In this document: in pieces, positions 34,712 through 42,693 of the stretch | How positions within the stretch are numbered: position 1 is the stretch's first letter | Layout: each line of letters begins with the position of its first letter | Assembly: GCA_027307335.1 (NCBI GenBank) | Contig: DAHUXD010000033.1 | Coordinates: 30,574-94,573, forward strand | Reading direction: 5' to 3' | Source of the DNA: Acidobacteriota bacterium | GTDB taxonomy: Bacteria > Acidobacteriota > Thermoanaerobaculia > UBA5066 > Gp7-AA6 | Length of the DNA: 64,000 nucleotides | Program-made: the position numbers and the translations under genes | Notes under the pieces: model-generated | Databases searched by the model: none | What the model was told of the DNA's origin: nothing | What the model saw: the letters and a program-made list of their open reading frames with translations, nothing else

Positions 34712-35496
34712 ATGGCCACTAGACAGCCTCCGGCCGAGCATGATGCCCATGTTGAAGTCTGGCGACGGCACACTCTCCTCGAGTGGCTCGCCGAGTTGGC
34801 GAAGCGCGAGCGGCAGCACCTGTCCCGCGGTGGCGGTGTTCTCCGCTCGCTTCCTGACGAGTGGCTCGACCACCCGGGGTTTCTGGACACGGAGCACGCG
34901 TGGGCCGGGCAGGCGGCCACTCTTCCCGACGAGGCTGATGGCGGCCTCGGGTTCCGCGAGTTGATGAAGGTCGCCACGGCGGACTCCGCCGTCGTCGCTA
35001 TCAACGAGATGGGGCTCTCCGATGCCCTCGCCAGAAGCGCGAAGGAACAGGACAGAGTTCGGCCGCGGTGTCGAAAGTGCGGTCGGCACTTCCTCGCGAA
35101 GGGTCGAAAGGTTTATTGCACCCGAAGGTGCGGTCTCCGCTTCGAGGCGGAGAAGGCGACGAGGAGTCGGCGAGCGCAAGAGTCCGCGTCGAAGCTCCGG
35201 CAAGTCGAACGTGCCATCGCGAGCTTCGAGACCCTCAAGCGGCCGCCGGAGGACTGGAGGGGATGGGTGGCGAGGCGGGCGAAGGTCAAGCGGAACTGGG
35301 TGAGCTACGCGATCCGGAGGGGAGACATCCGATCCCCCTGGACAGGCCCCGACAAAAGGCGGCGCCCCCCGAGGGGTCGAGACCCGGAGGGCACCGCCGT
35401 CGGTCCCGTTGGTACGGCGCCCCGCCGAGAAGGAAGCAGGCCGCCACGAGCCAGGAGGTCGCCGAGCTCGACCGCTGGGACCGATTCGGAACGTAG
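34712..35496 (+). CDS. Zinc-finger-like phage protein, apparently frameshifted
   Basis: One of only two rightward genes in the element. The first about 210 residues look genuine: helical N-terminal part (LLEWLAELAKRERQHLS) and a zinc-finger-like CRKCGRHFLAKGRKVYCTRRC near residue 115. The starting frame then continues as Arg/Pro/Ser-rich sequence to 35803, across a convincing gene on the other strand. A neighbouring frame instead gives KQAATSQEVAELDRWDRFGT and stops at 35496, ten bases before that convergent gene's stop. A frame change near 35330-35400, where C and A runs occur, is likely. The end given assumes this. Confidence 0.5.
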
Positions 35497-35506
35497 CACG
35501 GAGGGC

Positions 35507-35830
35507 TCAAGCTCCGCGCTGCGCCGCGCGGATGATCCGAGACGCGTCAGCGGCGGTTGTGCGTCGGGTCGGCAGCACGGCTCCGGTGTCCTGCCCGACC
35601 GATACGGTATGTCGTCGGACCCACGCCTCGACGCCTTCCAGCGGGATGCGGATGATTCGCTTCGGCGCACGACCGTCGCGACCGCGCTCGCTGCTGGGCT
35701 CGACCAGGGCGCCGAACTCGCCGAGCCTGTCGTAGATGTAGTTCCTCGAGACGCCGAGCTGATCCGCGACGGCGGCGACTGTCACGTAGGAGCCGACCGC
35801 TAGCAGGTGTTCTTGTTCGGCGGCGCTCAC
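35507..35830 (-). CDS. Helix-turn-helix regulator or excisionase-like protein
   Basis: A 107-residue protein with a clear HTH (VTVAAVADQLGVSRNYIYDR) and a second basic segment (KRIIRIPLEGVEAWVRR) like excisionase/MerR-type factors. The GTG overlaps the upstream stop as GTGA. It is one of three HTH_17-like proteins in the element. Confidence 0.7.
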   Translation of the reverse strand: MSAAEQEHLLAVGSYVTVAAVADQLGVSRNYIYDRLGEFGALVEPSSERGRDGRAPKRIIRIPLEGVEAWVRRHTVSVGQDTGAVLPTRRTTAADASRIIRAAQRGA

Positions 35831-36207
35831 GGCCGCGCCTCGCCCTCGAGCACGGCCTGTGCCGCTGCGAGGATTCGCGCACGCTCGCGCCTGGACCGCC
35901 CCGGGAACGCCGGCCCTGCCAAGGCTCGGCCAGGTCCGACGACGACCCTGACCTGTGGTCGCTGTTCCCGCCGAGCCTCGGCGACGGCGCGCTGTATCCG
36001 CTGGTCCTCCCACGCCCTGGCCCTGCACGCGGCGCGGCAATACTTCCGGCCGGGGCGGTACAGGGCGGCCCTATAAAGCCGCCCGCACCGAGCGCAGGCA
36101 ACCATGCCGGCCTCCGCGTCCGTACGCGTAGCCGGGGCGCCGCTGGCCGTTCCCGGGGCGGTCTGGGGGCTGACCGAGCCGGGGTTTCCGACACTGGCCG
36201 CGGTCAT
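35827..36207 (-). CDS. Small phage protein with zinc-finger-like Cys cluster
   Basis: A 126-residue protein containing CARCGRLYRAALYRPGRKYC near residue 40, the same CxxCG...YC layout as the rightward gene at 34712, then a basic helical tail (RRERARILAAAQAVLEG). ATG 36207 overlaps the upstream stop by four bases; an internal ATG at 36105 with GGAGG is an alternative giving 92 residues. Confidence 0.6.
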   Translation of the reverse strand: MTAASVGNPGSVSPQTAPGTASGAPATRTDAEAGMVACARCGRLYRAALYRPGRKYCRAACRARAWEDQRIQRAVAEARREQRPQVRVVVGPGRALAGPAFPGRSRRERARILAAAQAVLEGEARP

Positions 36208-36596
36208 GACCGCGGCCCTTGCCCGCCGGCCACCGGCGCGGGGAGATCCTCGGGCAGCGCTGCCGGGTTCCGAAGCTCCGACAGGACGCGGACAGCGAGG
36301 CCTCGGATCGCCATGACTGACCCGAGTGGCGTACCGGCGTACGTGTTCGGCGGGTTGAGAGGCAGCGACAGATCCTCCATGAGCGCTTCCTCGAGGTCGC
36401 CCGCGAGCGACTCGACGGCACGCAAGGCCGCGCTGGCCTCCGCGTAGTTCGTCATCACGCTGCATTCGCCGGGCACGCAATTCGGCCCGAGGCGCATCGG
36501 CGTGATGTACCGATGCACGTAGCAGAGAGTCGGGACCGATTCGAGATTCTCCGAGGCTGACTCCGAAACCTTCTTGATCGCTCCGTTCGTCTTCAT
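36204..36596 (-). CDS. Small phage protein, unknown
   Basis: A 130-residue protein, first gene of the leftward set at this end. AAGGAG lies eight bases before the ATG. It has three Cys in the N-terminal part and a helical, Leu-rich middle (SLAGDLEEALMEDLSLPL). No family was recognised. Confidence 0.6.
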   Translation of the reverse strand: MKTNGAIKKVSESASENLESVPTLCYVHRYITPMRLGPNCVPGECSVMTNYAEASAALRAVESLAGDLEEALMEDLSLPLNPPNTYAGTPLGSVMAIRGLAVRVLSELRNPAALPEDLPAPVAGGQGPRS

Positions 36597-37095
36597 GTCT
36601 CCGCTCCTTCTTCGCGCGGGCTCCGCCCCGCGCGGGTTGGGTTTCTGTTTCTGAGGTTGGAGACGGACGAGGCGGAGGGCGGGGACGTGTGCTCGAAGCG
36701 TTGCTAAATCGCCGGGAAAACCATGCCAACGGAAGGCAACATCCGGGGATCGGGGCGCGCCGCGGCGAAACGGCGAACACGCCTATTCACGGGCCTTCTC
36801 GTCAGTAGTCTCGGGGTCGGTCTTGGAATCCGTTGGCGCCGTTGTACTAGTTGTGCCGCCTTCGAATCCCGGCATCCCGACCAATTTTCCCGCGAGAAAA
36901 CGCCTAGCGGTGCCCACTTGAGTGCCCGGTCCCGGTCGGGTGCCCGGTGCCCCACCAGACGGCACCAGAAGACACCACACCCGGGAGCGCCAGAAGCCGC
37001 GTCGGCGCGTCCCCGGTGTGGTCAACTATGGTGGCTTGTGGGCAACGGCGATGCCGGACTAACGGGCACCACCGTCGAGGTCGCCTAGCCTCAAG
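36597..37095. other. Element end, attachment site and flanking host DNA
   Basis: About 500 bases without a gene. It contains the distal attachment repeat (36861-36884). Inside the element, a minus-strand frame that stops at 36783 would become the integrase tail in the excised circle. Outside, between 36885 and 37030, a minus-strand frame reads into the repeat and resembles the end of another integrase. Confidence 0.5.
36861..36884. repeat. Attachment-site direct repeat (distal end)
   Basis: An exact copy of 24 bases of the tRNA-Pro 3' end (21113-21136), without the rest of the tRNA. It marks the second junction of the integrated element. Similarity continues loosely for about nine bases outside. 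Confidence 0.92.
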
Positions 37096-37806
37096 TCAGT
37101 TCGGCCAGTTGAGACCGAGCGCCTTGGCCAGGAACACCGCCATCTGGCCGCGCGTCACAGGATTGTTGGGGCAGTAGTTGCCGCTTCCGCACCCGCCCGT
37201 AATCCCGGAGGCCGCCAGCGCCTCGATGTACTGGAAGAACGGGTGACTCGCCGGGACATCATTGAACGTGGGTGAGCCTGGTGCCGGGCTTACCTGAAGC
37301 TTGTAGCCAAGGATAACGCCACTGACTTCGTTGGTGTTATCCAGCGAGGGAGTGCCCAAGAGCAGGAACAGTCTGTGAGTTGCGTTATCGACAGTGTAGT
37401 TGAGCCCTGAGATGTCGGCAGAAATGCTCGAGCAACCGTTTGCAGTCGAGATCAGAGTACTCAACCCGACACCACCTGGGCAGTCTCCAATCGTCGGGCA
37501 GTCCTGAAGGGACACGTTGACATGGTTAGAGCCACTGTTCGAATCGCAATAGTCAAGTTCGAAGTACGTGAGTAGAGCACCGCTTGGGAGATGGGCGACG
37601 GCGTCGAAGACTCCCGAGCCAGAGGTTGCGTGAAGGAGAAACCCCCGGAAAAAACCGTCGGTACTGTAAAGCTGGTTGAAGTCCATGGCGCCGATCGTCA
37701 CGTAGCTCGCCTGGGCTGTGCCGAAGTCCGGATTTGGCTGCGCCCCGAGTCCCGCTGCGACCGTCGTCAGGACGATCGTGATTCCGAAAGCTCGCCTCTT
37801 GCTCAT
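37096..37806 (-). CDS. Exported protein with C-terminal SLH-like module
   Basis: A 236-residue protein: signal peptide (ending near GLGAQ), a beta-rich domain (about 30-180) with HLPSGALLTYFELDYCDS, and a C-terminal SLH-like module (FNDVPASHPFFQYIEAL; GITGGCGSGNYCPNNPVTRG; QMAVFLAKALGL). SLH modules anchor proteins to the cell surface. The module contains two Cys not typical of SLH domains, perhaps a disulfide. Close paralogues follow at 37945, 38798 and 48850. Confidence 0.82.
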   Translation of the reverse strand: MSKRRAFGITIVLTTVAAGLGAQPNPDFGTAQASYVTIGAMDFNQLYSTDGFFRGFLLHATSGSGVFDAVAHLPSGALLTYFELDYCDSNSGSNHVNVSLQDCPTIGDCPGGVGLSTLISTANGCSSISADISGLNYTVDNATHRLFLLLGTPSLDNTNEVSGVILGYKLQVSPAPGSPTFNDVPASHPFFQYIEALAASGITGGCGSGNYCPNNPVTRGQMAVFLAKALGLNWPN

Positions 37807-37944
37807 AATCCTCCCGATTTGAGAAGAATCCTACTCCCCACCAGTGTGCGTGGTCCGACTGTCTGCGCCACGGTCGTCGCCGGCCCCCCGCGTCGGATCG
37901 ATCCCGTCGCTCCCGGGTGCGCCGGGATCAATTTCACGCGATGG

Positions 37945-38688
37945 CTAGAACCACTGGAGTCCGAGCGCCTTGGCCAGGAACACCGCCATCTGGCCGCGAG
38001 TGACCGGGTTGTTCGGACAGAAAAGGGGCGGGCTCACCTGACATCCTCCCGTGATCCCCGACGCCTTCAGCGCCTCGATGTACTGGAAAAACGGATGGCT
38101 CGTCGGCACGTCGTTAAACGAGGGACTTCCGGGAGCCGGGCTCACCTGCAGCTGGTAGTGGACGATCACGCCCGAAAGTGAATTCGTGCCATTGAGAGCG
38201 CCAAAGAATGCCCCGAAGAAGAGCTGATTGGTGAAGTTGTCGATCGTGAAGTTGGCGGGCGCCAGATCGATCGGCCAGTTCGTGCAACCACCGACGTTGC
38301 TCGTGGTCGTTTCTCCGATGTTCGTACCGCCCGTGCCATCCCAGGATGACGTGAATGCAATCAACGTCAGATGGTTTCCCGCAGCGTTCGTGTCGCAGGC
38401 GACGACGTCGACGCCGGTGACGAGAGCTCCACTCGGAAGATGTGGGACAGCAAGCAGCTCGCAGAGGGTGGCGCACCCGGTCACGTATCGAGACAGAGTT
38501 GCGGAGACGTTGCCCAGGTCGTTGTACGTCACCGAGGTGTCAATGGGCGTGAACTCGGTCGATCCAACCCTGTAGAGCGACAGCCCGGTTCCAAAGGTGC
38601 CGGGCCGTGTGGCAATGTCCCCGGCGCAGAGGGTGCCAGCGACGAGGATGCCGACGGCCGTGAGGCTTGAAACGGTGTTTCTGCTCAT
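37945..38688 (-). CDS. Exported protein with C-terminal SLH-like module
   Basis: A 247-residue paralogue of the preceding protein, with a signal peptide, a beta-sandwich-like domain carrying PHLPSGALVTGVDVVACD and ANFTIDNFTNQLFFGAF, and an SLH-like C terminus (FNDVPTSHPFFQYIEAL; GITGGCQVSPPLFCPN). ATG 38688 follows GGAGAAGAAGG. It is arranged in tandem with its paralogues, indicating gene duplication. Confidence 0.82.
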   Translation of the reverse strand: MSRNTVSSLTAVGILVAGTLCAGDIATRPGTFGTGLSLYRVGSTEFTPIDTSVTYNDLGNVSATLSRYVTGCATLCELLAVPHLPSGALVTGVDVVACDTNAAGNHLTLIAFTSSWDGTGGTNIGETTTSNVGGCTNWPIDLAPANFTIDNFTNQLFFGAFFGALNGTNSLSGVIVHYQLQVSPAPGSPSFNDVPTSHPFFQYIEALKASGITGGCQVSPPLFCPNNPVTRGQMAVFLAKALGLQWF

Positions 38689-38797
38689 ACCTTCTTCTCC
38701 TTCCGCCAATGAGAGGACCGGGTCGATCGTGATTTCCTGCCTTCCGCGCCACTTCCTTTCCGGGGTGGCCGCATGACATGAGCGTCCGATCAAGGTC

Positions 38798-39572
38798 CTA
38801 CTGCCACTGGAGCCCGAGGGCCTTGGCCAGGAAGACCGCCATCTGCCCCCGCGTGAGGGGGCTGTCCGGACAGTAGAGCGGCGGGCTCGCCTGGCATCCG
38901 CCGGTGATTCCGGACTTTTTCAGGGCCTCGATGTACTGGAAGAACGGGTGGCTCGCGGGCACGTCGTTGAACGACGGGCTTGGGGGCGGAGAGCTGACCT
39001 GGAGCACGTAGCCCACGATCATTCCCGAGAGCTGGGTCGCCGAACCGTTCCCTCCTCCGCCGAACAAGGCATTAGGACCGGGTGAAGTTGTCCACGGTGA
39101 TCGCATCCGGGGTGAGATCGGCGATCGCATTCCCCCCGCCGAGGGAATAGGCAATTCCCGAACAAATCGTTCCCGCGAAGAGGCAATCGGGCGGCCCGGC
39201 GCCGGCCGCGGGGTGATTCGTGCAGTTCAGGCCCAGGTAATCGCAGACGAGGAGCGATCCGACGACATCATTGGCCGGATCCGTGTCGATGTATTCCAGC
39301 TCCAGATACACGATCTGCGCGCCCGAGGGAAGTCTCAGAGGAGCGGTCAGGCACAAACCGCCGCACGTGAGGCTGTATCGAGAGAGCTGGCCGACCGGGC
39401 TGGCGTAATCGATGCCCGAGGTGAAAGGGAAGAAGGCCACGCCCGGAATCTCGACGTACGACACCAGGCTGGTGCCGTACACCTGCGGCCGTTCCCTGGG
39501 AGCCTGCGCCGAGAGCGGCGCACCGACGCCGAGGGCCAGAATCAGCGGAAGGGTTCTCAGAATCGATCTCAT
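38798..39572 (-). pseudogene. Frameshifted exported SLH-like-module protein
   Basis: A third tandem paralogue. The N-terminal frame starts at ATG 39572 (GGGAGG upstream), has a signal peptide (ending PLSAQ) and PLRLPSGAQIVYLELEYIDT, then stops right after ITVDNFTRS. A second frame picks up exactly there with PNALFGGGGNGSATQLSG and continues to an intact SLH-like C terminus. The paralogue reads NFTNQLFFGAF at this point, so a one-base indel near 39072-39082 explains both. It is a recent inactivation, a phase-variation event or a sequencing error. Confidence 0.78.
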
Positions 39573-39950
39573 CTCCGACCTCCCGTTTTCCGAGGCGCAA
39601 ACTCTGCGGAACCTGGGACGATTCAGAACCGCGAGATCAATTTTTCGGGCCACGAACGCGCGAATCCGCAGGACGCGAGGTGTCGCCCCGGCGAGTGCGA
39701 CTCGAAAACCGCACGGATCCGATCTCGTCGGCAAGGATACGCCCAGCGATCTAAACGGAGCGTGAACACTGGTGGGTTCCACCGACTCCGCAGCGACCTC
39801 AGCGCTCTTCGGACCACTCCTCCAGCATGCTCGCGGCGCCTCCGCGAAAACCCGCCCGATGCCAGTTCAGCACGCCGTGGCCGACATCGGCTTCGAATTC
39901 GCCCTGATGAAGAGCCCGTCCCGGTGCTCAGTCCACCGGAAGAATCGCCT
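39573..39950. other. Intergenic stretch
   Basis: About 380 bases between the frameshifted SLH-like gene and the symporter gene, both read leftward. Only compositionally poor short frames are present. It probably carries the promoter of the SLH-like gene; nothing specific was seen. Confidence 0.45.
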
Positions 39951-41264
39951 CTAAGGCGGGGCCACGACACCGGCGTCCCGGACGGGCTCCTGAATGCCGG
40001 GTCCAGGTCGATCTCGACGCGAAAGGATCGTCGCCGCACTCATATCCGCCGTCACGTTGGCGAGCGTGGCGAAGAAATCGGGAATCGGATCGATGGCGTT
40101 GAGAATCATGACGCCCTGGAGAGGGATTCCTGCGGCCACGTACGAGGGCAGGCTCTGAAGGGCTCCGACGCTCGGAATCCCGGCCGTGCTGAAGCTCAGG
40201 AGCAGTTGGACCGCGAAGAACGACGCGAGCGGGCTGACGCCCATCGGAATCCCGAGGATGTGCGCCAGGAAGATCACTCGGATCAGGCTCGTGATCATCC
40301 GACTGAGCTTGAAGGCCGCGACGCTCAAGGGAAGGACGAAGCCGGTGGCCGCGTCGGACAGGCCGAGCTGCTCGTGTCCGCCCTGGACGAGCGCGGGGAG
40401 TGACGCGAGCGAGCTCCGCGTGCTCACCGCGACGAGCTGCGCGGGAGCCGCGGCCCGCGCGAACCGGCCGAGCGACGTTCGGCCGAAAAGGATGGTGACC
40501 GGATAGAGCAGCGCCGTCGCCAGGAGGAGAATGCCGCAGGCCAGGGTCACGAAGAACGCGAGCGCGCCGGTGGCGCGCATCCCCACGCGATAGGCGAAGT
40601 CGGCGCACAGCGCGAAGACTCCGAGAGGCAGCAGTTTCAGGATCCAGCCGACGACGACCATCATCGCCATGGACAGCGCTTCGAAGAGGCGATGGAGCAC
40701 CTCGCGCCGCTCGGGATTCAGGCGTGTCGCCGCGAGCCCGACGACCACGGTGAACAGAAGGACCGGGAGAATTTCTCCCTTCGCCGCCGCCTCGAAGATG
40801 TTGACGGGCACCAGCGCCACGAGCCAGTCGCCGACCGACCCGGAGGGCGCGGCCGCTTCTTGGGGGATTGCCGACGCTGCCCCCGCCCGAAACGCCGCCG
40901 TCGCCCCGCCGTCCACGGGATAGAGACGGATCGCGGGCACCGCGATCGACAGGGTGAGGAGTCCCGCCGCCACGAGCATCGTGACGAAGAGGGCCAGGGT
41001 TCGGACGCCCAGCTTCCCGATCGAAGCCCGCGTGCTGGCGCCGACGATGGCCACGAAAGTCATGGAAACGACCAGGGAAAGAACGCTCATCTGCAGGGCG
41101 GCGACCCACAGGCGGCCGATCACGGACCCCGCTTCGACGATGCGCCCGAGGACGGGGGCGCCGGACTCGTGCGCCACGATCCCGACCCCGAAGCCCAGGC
41201 CGAGCGACGCCAGCGCCCAGGCGGTCTTCGAAAGGCCCCGGGACGCGGGGGCGTTGGTGCTCAT
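39951..41264 (-). CDS. Dicarboxylate/amino-acid:cation symporter (DAACS family)
   Basis: A 437-residue multi-pass membrane protein of the SDF/GltP family. It shows the Ser-rich re-entrant loop (AVSTRSSLASLPAL), the SVAAFKLSRM segment corresponding to the conserved NMDG region, and the second re-entrant loop (LLLSFSTAGIPSVGAL). Such proteins import glutamate, aspartate or C4-dicarboxylates with Na+ or H+. The canonical NMDGT is replaced by FKLSR, so the substrate or coupling ion may differ. Ten bases separate it from the upstream PP-loop gene. Confidence 0.85.
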   Translation of the reverse strand: MSTNAPASRGLSKTAWALASLGLGFGVGIVAHESGAPVLGRIVEAGSVIGRLWVAALQMSVLSLVVSMTFVAIVGASTRASIGKLGVRTLALFVTMLVAAGLLTLSIAVPAIRLYPVDGGATAAFRAGAASAIPQEAAAPSGSVGDWLVALVPVNIFEAAAKGEILPVLLFTVVVGLAATRLNPERREVLHRLFEALSMAMMVVVGWILKLLPLGVFALCADFAYRVGMRATGALAFFVTLACGILLLATALLYPVTILFGRTSLGRFARAAAPAQLVAVSTRSSLASLPALVQGGHEQLGLSDAATGFVLPLSVAAFKLSRMITSLIRVIFLAHILGIPMGVSPLASFFAVQLLLSFSTAGIPSVGALQSLPSYVAAGIPLQGVMILNAIDPIPDFFATLANVTADMSAATILSRRDRPGPGIQEPVRDAGVVAPP

Positions 41265-41273
41265 GGGCTCGAG

Positions 41274-42491
41274 CTATTGCACGGAGCCCGCAAGCGTCCT
41301 CAGCCGCAGGCGGCGGGCGATGCGCCAGACGCCGCGCTTGGTACCGAGCCACTGAAGAACGACGAGCCAGGGTTTCATGAATCGGGAGCGGCGGACGGCG
41401 ACGGAGATCGCCTCCGCGAGATCTTCCCTTCCGGCGGCCAGGGCCCGCTTCCCCACGTCGCGATACATGTGCCGGTACGACGGGGCCCGAAGATAGAGCC
41501 TTCTGACCCGGTCGAGGTCGAGCGGTCGGCGACAGAGCGGTGGACATCGGTCGAGGACTCCCTCGACTTCCAGCGTCAGGATCGCCAGCAGGCACTTCCG
41601 GCAATCGCAGCAGTTGTCCGCGGATGAGGTCTTGTAGCAGACGTGCAGTGCGGACATCGCGGCCTCGGATCGTGAAACGACCAGGGTCTTTTCACTCCGC
41701 GGGACACCCACTCCGACGTTCGACACCTGCGTGATGCTCGTCGAGAACAGGCGGTCCGTGTCCGGGTGGGAACCCCACGGATAGAGACCGGCATCGTCAT
41801 GCGTCGCCGCGAAGCACAGCGAGCGGAACCGGCGCTCCAGCGCCAATCCGACGCTCGCCATGGCGGCGCCGTGGGCGAGCCTGCCCCACTCCGCCTCCCG
41901 AAAGCGCACGGCCCGAAGATTCGTCGCCACGTCGAGGAGCGGCCAGCCGAGGCGACCCGCGGCCTCGTTCAATCGGAGCCTCAGGCGCGCATACTCGCCG
42001 GCTGCCTCGATGGGAACGTCGAACCCCCACACCGAGAGCAGCCGGTCGAACCTCGGAACGCCGCCGGCGGAGCTTTCCTCGGCGTTCCGAAGGATCATGA
42101 AGAACGAGTCGATCCCTCCGGAAAAGAACGCCACCGCCTCGCGCGGCTGCGACCCGGGATCGGTCGGCCCAGCGGGGACTTCGATGGGAATGGGCTTTCG
42201 GCGCCGGTCCCAGCGAAACCAGATCTCCATGATCCGGGCCGCGTTCTCGACCAGGGAGGGATCACAGGGGAGGCAGAGCCGCAGGGGTTCTCCCCGAACG
42301 ACGGCCAGCGGCAAGAGGCACGCCAGCCATGGATTGCCCGAGACGCTCAGATCGCTGACGAAGGCCTCTGGAACGTCGAACCAGTATGGCTCCACGGTGC
42401 CCGGCCGATCGTCGTACGCGATGTCCCCGACGAGGCGCGCTCGCCCTCGGGCGAACGGAGAATCTGTGACGCGGACGGAAACCAGCTCCAT
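41274..42491 (-). CDS. PP-loop (HUP-superfamily) ATP-pyrophosphatase-like protein
   Basis: A 405-residue protein with a PP-loop SGGIDSFF (about residue 128) and a C-terminal metal-type cluster CCDCRKCLLAI. Both features recall QueC/asparagine-synthase-like enzymes that adenylate a substrate, but the N-terminal 120 residues and the overall length differ from QueC. ATG 42491 follows AAGG with eight-base spacing. It lies just upstream of the DAACS symporter gene in the same direction. The substrate is unknown. Confidence 0.7.
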   Translation of the reverse strand: MELVSVRVTDSPFARGRARLVGDIAYDDRPGTVEPYWFDVPEAFVSDLSVSGNPWLACLLPLAVVRGEPLRLCLPCDPSLVENAARIMEIWFRWDRRRKPIPIEVPAGPTDPGSQPREAVAFFSGGIDSFFMILRNAEESSAGGVPRFDRLLSVWGFDVPIEAAGEYARLRLRLNEAAGRLGWPLLDVATNLRAVRFREAEWGRLAHGAAMASVGLALERRFRSLCFAATHDDAGLYPWGSHPDTDRLFSTSITQVSNVGVGVPRSEKTLVVSRSEAAMSALHVCYKTSSADNCCDCRKCLLAILTLEVEGVLDRCPPLCRRPLDLDRVRRLYLRAPSYRHMYRDVGKRALAAGREDLAEAISVAVRRSRFMKPWLVVLQWLGTKRGVWRIARRLRLRTLAGSVQ

Positions 42492-42693
42492 TGTTGAAAC
42501 CTTGTCGAAAACATTAGCACCGCTGAAGCGATGGGAGCTGGAAAAGGATGCCGCACCCGCGACATCCGCCCTGACAAGGCGACCTGATGAGGTCCATTCG
42601 CTCGTGGTTTTTCGCGGTGCGTCCCGCCGAAAAGAGGGGACGTATGATCTGCGCAAAGTGTCTTTTCTCCCGCGCCCCCACGGGAAGGAGTCG

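Larger units (their letters stand above)
21113..36884. mobile_element. 15.8-kb integrated phage-like element in tRNA-Pro
   Basis: The boundaries are exact 24-base direct repeats of the tRNA 3' end. Inside are a tyrosine integrase beside the tRNA, small and large terminase subunits, a tape-measure-like protein, a prim-pol and an AAA helicase-like ATPase, several excisionase-like HTH proteins and many small overlapping genes, nearly all read leftward. No portal, capsid, head-completion, tail-tube, lysis or recognisable repressor gene was found. It is either a prophage that lost its structural genes or a satellite-like element that uses another phage's particles. Confidence 0.9.

Noticed and set aside
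35497..35803. C-terminal extension of the rightward phage gene to 35803
   Set aside because: It is Arg/Ser/Pro-rich, without domain character, and antisense to a convincing HTH gene; a frame change ending at 35496 is more plausible.
39772..39954. A 60-residue rightward frame before the symporter stop
   Set aside because: No ribosome site, no domain, overlaps the symporter end; probably chance.
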